From Desertivirga xinjiangensis (GTDB lineage: Bacteria; Bacteroidota; Bacteroidia; Sphingobacteriales; Sphingobacteriaceae), in NCBI RefSeq assembly GCF_024436435.1, contig NZ_JAFMZP010000001.1, positions 248,001 through 312,000 on the forward strand: 64,000 nt of DNA, in the 5' to 3' direction. The stretch's first letter is position 1. Each line of letters begins with the position of its first letter. Position numbers and translations under genes: made by a program. The notes under the pieces were generated by a model. The model made no database searches and was not told the origin of the DNA. It saw only the letters and a list, made by a program, of their open reading frames with translations. This document shows, piece after piece, positions 1 through 7,840 of the stretch.

Positions 1-93
1 GATTGACTTTATTCATGTACTCTGTGTTTTGATAGCACAAAGTAACGTTGAGCAGACGCTTTGGGCATTTGATTCAAATCAAATTCAGAAATT

Positions 94-111
94 TATATTC
101 AGAAGCATATA
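94..111. promoter_or_regulatory. distal HipB-type operator candidate
   Basis: An 18-bp imperfect palindrome of the form TATATT-N6-CATATA. It has the same 6-6-6 layout as the palindrome at 134-151 and differs from it by one base in the left arm. The two centres are 40 bp apart, close to four helical turns, so dimers would sit on the same face of the DNA. Binding by the antitoxin encoded at 195 is inferred from HipB family behaviour. Confidence 0.5.
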
Positions 112-133
112 GTTCCTCAAAATGAACGGGCGT

Positions 134-151
134 TATATGTTCTTGCATATA
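134..151. promoter_or_regulatory. proximal HipB-type operator candidate
   Basis: A perfect palindrome, TATATG-N6-CATATA, directly upstream of the putative -7 element at 159-166 and so covering the expected -33 region. A further half site (CATATA, 186-191) lies just before the hipB start codon. This layout suits autorepression by the helix-turn-helix antitoxin. E. coli HipB also binds several inverted repeats upstream of its own operon, but with a different sequence. Confidence 0.55.
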
Positions 152-158
152 AATTTAT

Positions 159-166
159 TATTTTTG
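159..166 (+). promoter_or_regulatory. -7 element of the hip operon promoter (candidate)
   Basis: TATTTTTG matches the Bacteroidota -7 consensus TAnnTTTG. No TTG lies 17-23 bp upstream, so the -33 part is weak or replaced by the overlapping operator. Transcription would start near 172, about 20 nt before the hipB ATG at 195. Confidence 0.4.
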
Positions 167-194
167 CCTAAATTCGTTGCGAAAGCATATAATT

Positions 195-413
195 ATGATA
201 AGGCTAGCAGATTTTGTAAAACAGAAACGAAAGGAAGTCAATCTTACACAGGAAGAGTTTGCTGAGCGTGCAGGTGTAGCACTCACTGTTATCCGAAAGA
301 TAGAGCAAGGCAAAGAAAACCTTAATCTGGAAAAGGTAAACCAGATCCTGAAAATGTTTGGGCACACCCTGGCACCAGTCAATTCCAGAGAATTCTTTAG
401 CACCAACACGTAA
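195..413 (+). CDS. hipB: HipB-like XRE-family antitoxin/repressor
   Basis: This is a 72-residue helix-turn-helix protein, nearly all of it one XRE domain. LTQEEFAERAGV is the first half and recognition entry, followed by IRKIEQGKENLNLEKVNQIL, typical of HipB/Y4mF-type regulators. I chose the ATG at 195; an in-frame TTG at 177 would add six residues without a domain reason. The stop is 6 nt before the next gene, so the three hip genes form one operon. By family it should bind its kinase partner and repress the operon through the palindromes at 94-111 and 134-151. The C-terminal tail is short and polar. Confidence 0.85.
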   Translation: MIRLADFVKQKRKEVNLTQEEFAERAGVALTVIRKIEQGKENLNLEKVNQILKMFGHTLAPVNSREFFSTNT

Positions 414-419
414 AGGCTT

Positions 420-752
420 ATGAGAAAGGCTGTCATATATTATAAAGATCTTAGAGCGGGAACGCTGACTGAAACCGATGAGGGTGAATATATTTTTCAA
501 TATGAGGATGAGTATATCAAGGGATATCCGAACCAGTTTCTGTCGTTTACGATGCCTGTAACAAAAAAGCCTCATACAGACAAACGTTTGTTTCCTTTTT
601 TTGAAGGGCTGATTCCCGAAGGCTGGTTATTAGATATAGCTTCAAAAAATTGGAAAATAAATCAGAACGACCGCATGGGTCTGCTTTTGGTTTGCTGCCG
701 AAACTGTATCGGTGCTGTAAGTGTTCAAGCAATATCGCAAGCAGATGAGTAA
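420..752 (+). CDS. HipS-like protein (HipA N-terminal subdomain as a separate gene)
   Basis: A 110-residue protein matching only the N-terminal subdomain of HipA: a beta-rich start with YYKDLRAGTLTE, then FEGLIPEGWLLDIA and DRMGLLLVCCRNCIGAVSV, which correspond to the family's FxxLLPEG and GxLxxxGxDxxGAV regions. It ends where the HipA kinase core would begin, and the kinase is encoded next in another frame with an 8-bp overlap. In the described HipBST systems the small HipS protein, rather than HipB, neutralises the HipT kinase; the same role is inferred here. The CCRNC cluster near residue 90 is notable. Split HipA genes are common in Bacteroidota, so this is unlikely to be a recent frameshift. 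Confidence 0.75.
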   Translation: MRKAVIYYKDLRAGTLTETDEGEYIFQYEDEYIKGYPNQFLSFTMPVTKKPHTDKRLFPFFEGLIPEGWLLDIASKNWKINQNDRMGLLLVCCRNCIGAVSVQAISQADE

Positions 753-1713
753 CAGAAAATGTCTGTACTGTTATAGCGCATTGGAGGAAAATACGGCAGG
801 TGATTTCCACGAACAATGCTGCCTCGACTTCTTTGGGACTAAACAACAGCCCTTGTTTGAACATTCCCGTGAGCAGATGACTGAACTGGCAAAGAATGTT
901 GTGGAAAGAAGTATCGCTGTTCCTGGTGTACAGCCTAAACTTTCCCTGTCACTAGTAAATAATGTCCTTCAGGATGGGAACAAAGGACGTTTGACCATTG
1001 TTGGTACTTTGGGTGGTAATTATATTTTCAAACCACCATCGGATTATTTTCCGGAGATGCCTGAAAATGAACATGTCACGATGCGCATTGCTGAGGCCTT
1101 TGGGATAAATGTTGTCAAATCGAGCTTAATCCGGCTGAAATCCGGAGAACTATCCTACATTACCAAACGGATAGACAGAACCGATGCCGGAGAAAAAATA
1201 CATATGCTGGACATGTTCCAGATTACGGAAGCTTTTGATAAATATAAAAGTTCAATGGAAAAGATTGGCAAGGCACTCAATGAGTATTCAGACAATACAC
1301 TGCTTGACAAAGTCTATTTCCTGGAATTGGCCGTTTTCAGCTTCCTGACCGGAAACAACGATATGCACCTGAAAAATTTCTCGATGATAAATAGGGGAGA
1401 CAGATGGACCTTGGCTCCAGCCTATGATCTGCTGAATGTGGCGATAGTAAATCCAGAAGATACTGAGGAACTGGCCTTAACGTTGGAAGGGAAAAAAAGA
1501 AAGTTGCAATGGCAGCATTTTGAAAGATTAGGTACGACGCTGGGGCTGAACAAAAAACAGATCAACGGTATTGCAAAGCGTTTTCAGAAAAACAAGGTGC
1601 TTGCTTTTGAATGGATTAACAATTCATTTTTGTCTGAAGAATACAAGGAGAAGTACAGATGTTTGTTGGAGGAGAGATATGCGAGAATTGAAACTTCCGG
1701 TAATTACAGGTGA
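745..1713 (+). CDS. HipT/HipA-type serine/threonine kinase toxin
   Basis: A 322-residue HipA-fold kinase, close to the roughly 335 residues of HipT. Motifs (numbered from the ATG at 745) are SIAVPGVQPKLS near 56-68 in the Gly-rich loop region, FLTGNNDMHLKNF with the catalytic Asp near 206, and LAPAYDLLNV with the metal-binding Asp near 228. These positions agree with the HipT layout. The N-terminus carries CLYC and a later CC pair, which could form a small zinc site. The start ATG lies inside the last codons of the preceding gene (8-bp overlap), implying coupled translation; a GTG at 721 is possible but less likely. HipA phosphorylates glutamyl-tRNA synthetase and HipT tryptophanyl-tRNA synthetase; the target here is unknown. 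Confidence 0.8.
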   Translation: MSNRKCLYCYSALEENTAGDFHEQCCLDFFGTKQQPLFEHSREQMTELAKNVVERSIAVPGVQPKLSLSLVNNVLQDGNKGRLTIVGTLGGNYIFKPPSDYFPEMPENEHVTMRIAEAFGINVVKSSLIRLKSGELSYITKRIDRTDAGEKIHMLDMFQITEAFDKYKSSMEKIGKALNEYSDNTLLDKVYFLELAVFSFLTGNNDMHLKNFSMINRGDRWTLAPAYDLLNVAIVNPEDTEELALTLEGKKRKLQWQHFERLGTTLGLNKKQINGIAKRFQKNKVLAFEWINNSFLSEEYKEKYRCLLEERYARIETSGNYR

Positions 1714-1734
1714 GGATAATAAAGTTTCCTTTAT

Positions 1735-1785
1735 GCTCTTCGGAACTTGCAGTTCCGAAGCCATGTTAAAGGATCTGAGATCCGC
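1735..1785 (+). repeat. REP-like two-hairpin element, copy A
   Basis: A perfect 10-bp-arm hairpin at 1738-1760 (arm CTTCGGAACT, 3-nt loop) is followed after CCATGTTAAA by a second perfect hairpin at 1771-1783 (GGATCT-g-AGATCC). The same architecture recurs at 15464-15515 and, reversed, at 26648-26699. The element lies between the convergent 3' ends of the HipT-like and GH20 genes, where it could also act as a bidirectional terminator or mRNA 3' stabiliser. Confidence 0.7.
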
Positions 1786-1866
1786 TTACTCAGAACAATC
1801 AGCCTTTGTTTTAACCAAATAGTTCTAATAAAATGCTGCAGGTGGTCAAGAAGTTGCTGTGTTTTT

Positions 1867-1890
1867 GAGCGGATCGCAGATCCAAAGTTT
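1867..1890 (-). repeat. partial REP-like element, second hairpin only, inverted
   Basis: Contains GGATC-gca-GATCC (1871-1883), the second-hairpin motif of copy A but in reverse orientation (on the minus strand it reads GGATCTGCGATCCGCTC). Together with copy A it makes an inverted pair flanking 1786-1866, like the mosaic pairs formed by REP elements. The rest of 1714-1908 shows no gene. Confidence 0.45.
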
Positions 1891-1908
1891 TAAAACGCCT
1901 TAAATACT

Positions 1909-3459
1909 TTAATTTTTATATCCTAATTTAGCTTTTAATTGCTTGAATCGCATATTCCTCAAATTATTTTCCAAGGCAATTTCGTCTTGAAAAAGCAGAT
2001 GCTTATTTAACTTGCTAAAGCGCTTATCAAGTTTTTCAGGCCGCAGTACTTGAAGCTCTTGCCGTAATGATTTAATCTGGTTGATTGTATAGTTACTGGC
2101 GTTCATCTCGTTCTCGATCTTGATGCAGACCAGATAATATATTCGGATATCGCTCAGCAGCACATAGTGTTTGTATTCCTTTTTATTCCACGAGGGCTTT
2201 AATGACTTTAGTTCCTTTGCGCTTTGAAGGGCACTATCCAGGAGATTAGCTATAGTTAAGTTTGGCTGGCTTACCTTACCTTGATTGACTTCTGCCGGCG
2301 TTCTTTTAAGCGCATTCCAAAACAATCGGGACTGAGCTTTATTAAACCCATATTTTTCCTGGCTGTATTGTGTCACAAGCGAATCCACATTTAATGGCTG
2401 GTCGGTATTAAGTGCCTTAAAATAACCATCGATCAATAAGTTAAAGCCAGAAATGGGGTAGACCCTTCTAATGGCATGCATGCCGACCAAATCACTGCCA
2501 GATTCGAAAATATTATTGTATATACCCGAAGTAGACCAGGAAGTCATTACTATACCCTTATAACCTAATTGTTTAGCTTGTGGTATAAAGGACCTGATAT
2601 TTTCAAGATGCTTGTTCCAGTCTACAAGAAAGTAGTTGTCATTGGCACTGCGTATAGCTGGAGAGCCCCAAATCTCAAATCCACTTTTTACAAGTTGATC
2701 ATGATCTCCAAAACGATTTAGATCCCAACCATAGTTCCAATCCACGAAGATGGTTTGTTTGGGCAGTCCTTTCAAGGCCTCAGGGTAATGTAAGGCAATA
2801 TCAGCCCACAGTACTGGTGTCTTGCCTAGCCCTACTACAAGCTCACAAATCATTTTAATATAGTCGCCATAGAGCCTGCCTTTACCTACTGCGGCCACTT
2901 TCTTTTTCGATTCTTCGCCATGTCCCAGGAGATAAGTTTCATCCCCTCCGATATGCACATATTTAGAATGGTGCGTTTTTATCAAATCTTTATACAGATC
3001 GGTAAACAAAGCTTTACACTCTTCTTCCCTTATCGGGTTGACCTGGGAATAATCTTTTTCATCCTCTCTGATCGCCCGGTAGCGGTAGTGTTTGAGTATG
3101 TACTCTACATGACCAAAACTTTGCTGCAAGGGAATGACATCAATATTCAGGGTATCGCAGTAAGCTATGAATGACTTAATTTCTGCCCTGCTATATGCAT
3201 GTGAACCGCTGATAACAGTGTGTTTTTCATAAGGATAACTTGCTTCCCACTCCATCACTAAGGTATTGATGCCATTCTTACTCAGCTTTAACGCAAATTG
3301 CTTCAGAACAGGCATTCGCATCACCTGAATCCGTAAATCAAGATGAAAGCCTTTAATCTTAAACCCATTTTCAGTTGGTTGTTGAATTTGAGCAAAGCCC
3401 TTAAGGTGGCCAAGTTCAAGCCCGGCTAAAATAAGGTACGTATAGAGAGCAATTTTCAT
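1909..3459 (-). CDS. GH20-family glycoside hydrolase (beta-N-acetylhexosaminidase type), secreted
   Basis: A 516-residue GH20 catalytic (beta/alpha)8 domain. The family Asp-Glu pair is visible in YVHIGGDET (Asp173-Glu174), with FGHVEYIL upstream and MTSWSTSG downstream as further barrel motifs. A signal peptide covers about the first 23 residues, ending near GFAQ. I chose the ATG at 3459 because it gives this signal peptide and sits 1 nt after the stop of the GH18 gene, which implies coupling; a longer start at 3495 would overlap that gene. The N-terminal GH20b domain usual in large hexosaminidases is missing. By family it should release terminal GlcNAc or GalNAc by substrate-assisted catalysis. 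It is the last gene of the PUL. Confidence 0.8.
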   Translation of the reverse strand: MKIALYTYLILAGLELGHLKGFAQIQQPTENGFKIKGFHLDLRIQVMRMPVLKQFALKLSKNGINTLVMEWEASYPYEKHTVISGSHAYSRAEIKSFIAYCDTLNIDVIPLQQSFGHVEYILKHYRYRAIREDEKDYSQVNPIREEECKALFTDLYKDLIKTHHSKYVHIGGDETYLLGHGEESKKKVAAVGKGRLYGDYIKMICELVVGLGKTPVLWADIALHYPEALKGLPKQTIFVDWNYGWDLNRFGDHDQLVKSGFEIWGSPAIRSANDNYFLVDWNKHLENIRSFIPQAKQLGYKGIVMTSWSTSGIYNNIFESGSDLVGMHAIRRVYPISGFNLLIDGYFKALNTDQPLNVDSLVTQYSQEKYGFNKAQSRLFWNALKRTPAEVNQGKVSQPNLTIANLLDSALQSAKELKSLKPSWNKKEYKHYVLLSDIRIYYLVCIKIENEMNASNYTINQIKSLRQELQVLRPEKLDKRFSKLNKHLLFQDEIALENNLRNMRFKQLKAKLGYKN

Positions 3460-3460
3460 G

Positions 3461-4477
3461 TTATTTTTTACTATTTGCAGCGGCTGTTTCAACAATATCT
3501 TTAATGAGTGTCAATAAAGATTTATCGCCATTGGCATCTTGTAGTATTTGCCAGATCATTACCCCACCCGTGTTCATCAGGGCAAAGGCAGTCTTTTTTC
3601 TGATGGTTGATATCCCATTGTAATAAACCATAGCGCCATCCTTCATTTGAAATTCATCTTTATATTCTGCCCCAGGATAATCTGTGATCAGCCTGTTGTA
3701 GGTAAAACTACCGGTCTTATCACCATTGAAGCTATAGCCGTAAAATGGTAAACCCATATTTAATTTCTGTTTGGCTAGTCCCCTTACTGTATGCCAGTAT
3801 TCGAAGTCTTCCACTACCATTTCGTAGGGAGAATGTTGTCCCGGTTTCGAGGGGCGCCAGGGACCGGTTTTATCGTAAGCCATAATATTAACGAAGTCCA
3901 GTAATTCCAGTGCCTGCTGAGGTACCTGCTTGCCGTATTCAGTAGCTATGGCGGCGGTTAGCAGCATAGTTGGCTTGATAGCCTGGGAAAGGCCGGCGAT
4001 AAAAAGCGGATAGTCGGCTGTGATCATTCCTCCTTCAAGATCTACATCAATACCATCAAGCTTATATTTCAGGGCAAATGATTTGATCTGCTCAATGAAC
4101 ATTGACCTTTGCTCAGCACTGATCAGTGTTTTGTAGTAACCGGGTGCTTTGCCTCCGCCCAATGAAACCAGGACCTTTACTTTGTGCTGGTGGGCTTTAG
4201 TAACGAATTCCTTCAGCCCGGATACCGCTTCAAATTTGCCTGTGGAGTCAGGATTTAAAAAAGCAATGTTAACATGGGTCATAGCGGAAAAGTTAACCCT
4301 GCTCAAATCCTGTACTAAATCTCCCTTGAAATACCCGATGATCCTGAAGCTCTCCTTTTTTTCTTTATCATCTGCATTCAAATTGTTTTTTTTACAGGAA
4401 GCAGTGCTAATTAATGGTAATATAACCAGGAGATAAAAGGCAAATAAAAATTTCCTTGCAATCTGTTTGTGGTTCAT
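3461..4477 (-). CDS. GH18-family lipoprotein (chitinase or endo-beta-N-acetylglucosaminidase)
   Basis: A 338-residue GH18 enzyme with the diagnostic DGIDVDLE motif (DxxDxDxE; catalytic Glu148) and the preceding SLGGG barrel strand. MAYD and GVMIWQ near the C-terminus are also typical. The N-terminus is hydrophobic and ends in TASC, so Cys28 is likely lipidated and the enzyme attached to the outer membrane. GH18 enzymes cut beta-1,4 bonds between GlcNAc units. The single compact domain without carbohydrate-binding modules fits an endo-acting enzyme on chito-oligosaccharides or the N-glycan core; the sequence does not decide which. It lies between the T9SS cargo gene and GH20 in the same operon. 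Confidence 0.82.
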   Translation of the reverse strand: MNHKQIARKFLFAFYLLVILPLISTASCKKNNLNADDKEKKESFRIIGYFKGDLVQDLSRVNFSAMTHVNIAFLNPDSTGKFEAVSGLKEFVTKAHQHKVKVLVSLGGGKAPGYYKTLISAEQRSMFIEQIKSFALKYKLDGIDVDLEGGMITADYPLFIAGLSQAIKPTMLLTAAIATEYGKQVPQQALELLDFVNIMAYDKTGPWRPSKPGQHSPYEMVVEDFEYWHTVRGLAKQKLNMGLPFYGYSFNGDKTGSFTYNRLITDYPGAEYKDEFQMKDGAMVYYNGISTIRKKTAFALMNTGGVMIWQILQDANGDKSLLTLIKDIVETAAANSKK

Positions 4478-4519
4478 GTTTTATTTGTTGATCAATTGTA
4501 TAATTTGCGGGCTTGTTGT

Positions 4520-6184
4520 TTAGTTTAAAATGAACTTGCTTTTTAAGACTTCGCGGCCCTGGCTAAGAACGGTGATAAAGAGACCTGTAGCAGCAAACGT
4601 TTTGTCAACGTCGATTACGTTATGGCCATTTTCCAAGATCAGTGTGCCCTGCTGAACAACCTGGCCCGAGATATTAATGATTTTAAGATCTGCGGCCCCT
4701 TCAACCAAACCGTTTACATTCAGGCGAAGCGAATTGGCGTTCAATTGACTAACTGCAAGTCCGGCTTGTTTTTTTAGCAAGAAGTTGGCACTAACAATGT
4801 CAGACTTAGTTGATCTGCCATCGAAATCGAACTGGACTAACTGATAGTAATTGTATCCGGCTATCGGATTTTCATCCAGGAAAGTATAGTTTTTACGTGT
4901 CGAAGTAGTTCCATTTCCCTTTATCGTTCCCAGGCTGATAAAATGATTTCGATCGCTGGATCTTAAGACCTCAAAATGAGAGTTATTTTGCTCTGAAAGT
5001 GTAGCCCAACTCAATCTTATACCTCCGGCTTGTGGTTTAACCTGAAGTGAAGTTAATTCAACAGGTAAGGTAGTATTTACTTTAGTACCAGGCGTAAAAG
5101 TTACTCCTCTGAACTGGGTATTGGCTGGTGCCGAAGCTAATAAAAATGGTGAAGTTGCCGCATTACTAATGGTTGATGTCCAGGCGCCTTTGTCGTCAAA
5201 CTTCAGCAGGGAAGAAGTTGAACCGCTTGTTAATCCCCAGGTGACACCGTAAAGCAGCACATCATTACCAACCAGGGTACCTGTGATCGATTTTAAATTG
5301 GTCGTTGCTGTTGAGGAAACGGTCCCTGCTGCGGTCCAGCTTGTTCCATTGTATTTAAACTTTCTCAGTGTTGCTCCGGTTGCGTTTGCGTCTGTTCCAC
5401 CGTTGTCATCCACGGCATAGATCACATCCGGACCTGCAATTTCAGCATCGAGATCAAAGAACACCATCTGGCTGTTGGCTATAGTGGAGGGCAGGGCAGT
5501 GGCTGCAGCAGTGTTGCCCGCAGTGGTTGGAAGCCCCGTACCTATGGTATAAAAGGTATTTGAGCCTGATGCCCCATATAGCTGTCCGCCAAAAATAGTT
5601 AAAGTCCTTACGCTTGTTGCAGTGGATGCCACAGTTGCCGTTGTGGAACTGTTTCCGAAACCGACATAACGCACTCCCGTTCCCGCGGTGGGCGGAGACA
5701 CCCAAAAACCTGTACCGTCGTTGGTCACGGCTCCTCTTGCGGCTGAGACTTCGCTAGCAGGAAGGTAAGTCGAGGTTAAGATATTGCCCGCAGCATCGAC
5801 CCTGCCGATTACTTTATTTACACTGCTTGTTGCGGCTGAGTTTGTGGCCTGATCATGTCCCATAACGACCAGGTATTGTCCATCCGCAGAAAGTGTAGTA
5901 TAGCCTTCGATCACATAATTGGTGGCACCTCTGGGCAAACCTGTCAGTCTGTAATTTGTTCCAACAGTTGTGGTTGGAAGTGCCCTGGTCTGGACTTTAG
6001 CCGCGATGCCCGGCAAGCTTGCAGTAGGTTGATATTCATCCAGAAATACAGCAACGGTTTTGTCTGCCAGCGCAGCGGCGCCATCCCCATAACGGGAGAC
6101 AACGAGGTTACCGGGAATGAATGATTGTGCCTTCACAGAGCATAGCTTGGCCAGAAGACAACTTAGTAGTAGAACTTTTTTCAT
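4520..6184 (-). CDS. secreted protein of unknown function with T9SS type A sorting domain
   Basis: A 554-residue exported protein. Residues 1-20 are a signal peptide ending in VKAQ. The central part (about 25-370) is rich in Thr, Ala, Ser and Gly and shows repeated short strands (LTGLPRGATN, LSADGQYLVVMGHD, VYAVDDNGG), suggesting a beta-propeller-like fold. The linker LPVELTSLQ leads into a fibronectin-like segment with SWATLSEQNNSHFEV, and the last 75 residues (LKIINISGQVV to the end) fit the Por_Secre_tail C-terminal domain recognised by the type IX secretion system. I recognise no catalytic motif. Its place between susD and the GH18 gene suggests a surface glycan-binding or glycan-processing role. 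Confidence 0.7.
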   Translation of the reverse strand: MKKVLLLSCLLAKLCSVKAQSFIPGNLVVSRYGDGAAALADKTVAVFLDEYQPTASLPGIAAKVQTRALPTTTVGTNYRLTGLPRGATNYVIEGYTTLSADGQYLVVMGHDQATNSAATSSVNKVIGRVDAAGNILTSTYLPASEVSAARGAVTNDGTGFWVSPPTAGTGVRYVGFGNSSTTATVASTATSVRTLTIFGGQLYGASGSNTFYTIGTGLPTTAGNTAAATALPSTIANSQMVFFDLDAEIAGPDVIYAVDDNGGTDANATGATLRKFKYNGTSWTAAGTVSSTATTNLKSITGTLVGNDVLLYGVTWGLTSGSTSSLLKFDDKGAWTSTISNAATSPFLLASAPANTQFRGVTFTPGTKVNTTLPVELTSLQVKPQAGGIRLSWATLSEQNNSHFEVLRSSDRNHFISLGTIKGNGTTSTRKNYTFLDENPIAGYNYYQLVQFDFDGRSTKSDIVSANFLLKKQAGLAVSQLNANSLRLNVNGLVEGAADLKIINISGQVVQQGTLILENGHNVIDVDKTFAATGLFITVLSQGREVLKSKFILN

Positions 6185-6247
6185 ACTTATTTATCTTTAA
6201 ATGGGTTGATAGAGTAGTTAAACCGCCCGATAATTGTTATCAGGTTA

Positions 6248-7819
6248 TTACCAGTCAGTGTTTTGAGGGCTCAATAAAGGGTTTAACCCCCTCTCATAGG
6301 CCGGTAATGGAAAAAGTAAATGTTTTGGTTCCGTGATATTGTTGCCAGCACGAGCAGCATAAGGATAAGGGCTTACAGCAAGTTCATCGGCAACGGCCTG
6401 CATAGTGCTTTTAAAAACACCCCATCTTATTAAATCATTTTTTCTGAGGCCCTCGAAGCATAGCTCTCGCGATCTTTCCGCTTTTATCTGGTCCTGGAAA
6501 GTTAAATAGTCCAGTCCGCTCAAATCACTTAGGCTATTAGCCGTCATTTCGTCAAAACCAAAACCTCTTCTCCGCACCCGGTTGATAGCAGTATAAGCTT
6601 CGGCATTCGGACCGTCATTAATTTCATTTACAGCTTCGGCGTACATGAGCAGTACATCAGAAAACCTTAACAGCGGAAAGTTTTGCGGAGAATCATTAGT
6701 GGACTTTGGTGTTACCACCTCATACTCCCTTCTCCATTTCCCAGCAAACCGCTGATAGATCTGGGTAGCGGTCCAGTTTAATTTAACGGTTCCATTGGTA
6801 ACGTATCTGAATGGCGCAATTGCCCAGTCTCTTCTTTTGTCTTCAGCCTGATAGGAGTTGTACAACCTGGCCGTGGTTTGAATAAAACCATAAGAGTAGC
6901 CCAGGGCGCTGTTTGGATTGGCTATCCCGGTATTTATTCCCACACGTCCGCCTTCCCTGTAGGCTCCAGCCGTATTTCCCCAAAATTCAACTTCCCAAAT
7001 GCTTTCTCTCATGTCATACTTGTCAGACGCATAATTGATGAAGACATTTTCAAATGAAGGGTTAAGTTTATGGTAGTCTGATTTGATGATCTTCTCCGTC
7101 CATTTAATTACGTCGTTATATTTCGACTTATCATTAACCGGGTTACCTGCTGCATACAGGCAAACCCGGGCCAGGATACCCTGAACAGCAGATTTGCTGA
7201 TACGACCGCCAAATCCTAGAGTGGCCGCATCTTTTACCATTCCTTCTGCTTCTTCCATTTCTCTAATGATGATCGCATACACCTCTTTTGCGGGAGTTCT
7301 TGGTACGGCGGAATTATTTGCAGAAGAGGTTGCCTTGAGTATTAAAGGCACGTCACCCCAATTACTGACCAGTAGGAAATAGTAATATGCTCTAAGGAAT
7401 TTTGCCTGCCCCAATATATCTGCCCGGCTCTCATCGGTCATATCAGGCTTATCTATGTTTTCAATGAGCATATTTGCCCTGTTGATCCCATCATACAATA
7501 ACTGCCATAACGTGGTAACATAAGTATCGGAGGTCGAAAAATCATATACCTGCGGGCCCCTAAAGGTACTTACGGCATAAAAACCTTCATCAGCCTCGGT
7601 ACCCATCCTGCTGATCAGGGCATCTCCATACATTCCACGTTGACCTAAAACATCATACACGCCGTTTAGGGCAAAATTGATCTGTTCTTCAGTGTTATAA
7701 TAGTTTTCAGGTGAAAGAAAATCTTTTGGTTTGCTTTCCAGGAATTTTTCACAAGCGCTTAAAAAGAAGCAGGCAAGGAACACTGGAACAGAATAAAAGA
7801 TTCTTATGTTATTTTTCAT
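6248..7819 (-). CDS. SusD/RagB-family outer membrane lipoprotein
   Basis: A 523-residue SusD homologue. The N-terminus ends in FLSAC with the lipidated Cys23. The SusD-like N-terminal region begins with ESKPKDFLSPENYYNTEEQ, and the C-terminal RagB/SusD part contains PLLRFSDVLLMYAEAVNE and ERSRELCFEGLRKNDLIRWG, both strongly conserved in the family. SusD proteins sit as a lid on the SusC transporter and bind the oligosaccharide. The gene starts 21 nt downstream of the susC stop, as usual for these pairs. Ligand specificity cannot be read from the sequence; the downstream GH18 and GH20 genes point to a GlcNAc-containing glycan. Confidence 0.93.
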   Translation of the reverse strand: MKNNIRIFYSVPVFLACFFLSACEKFLESKPKDFLSPENYYNTEEQINFALNGVYDVLGQRGMYGDALISRMGTEADEGFYAVSTFRGPQVYDFSTSDTYVTTLWQLLYDGINRANMLIENIDKPDMTDESRADILGQAKFLRAYYYFLLVSNWGDVPLILKATSSANNSAVPRTPAKEVYAIIIREMEEAEGMVKDAATLGFGGRISKSAVQGILARVCLYAAGNPVNDKSKYNDVIKWTEKIIKSDYHKLNPSFENVFINYASDKYDMRESIWEVEFWGNTAGAYREGGRVGINTGIANPNSALGYSYGFIQTTARLYNSYQAEDKRRDWAIAPFRYVTNGTVKLNWTATQIYQRFAGKWRREYEVVTPKSTNDSPQNFPLLRFSDVLLMYAEAVNEINDGPNAEAYTAINRVRRRGFGFDEMTANSLSDLSGLDYLTFQDQIKAERSRELCFEGLRKNDLIRWGVFKSTMQAVADELAVSPYPYAARAGNNITEPKHLLFPLPAYERGLNPLLSPQNTDW

Positions 7820-7840
7820 TTCTTCTCTTAAATAAACGGG

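Noticed and set aside
420-1713. HipA gene broken by a frameshift
   Set aside because: The two parts overlap by only 8 bp with a proper stop and start, and separate HipA N-terminal and kinase genes are a regular arrangement in Bacteroidota.
1571-1822. Extra gene after the HipT-like kinase
   Set aside because: It mostly overlaps the kinase in another frame and then runs through the REP-like hairpins; it has no domain features.
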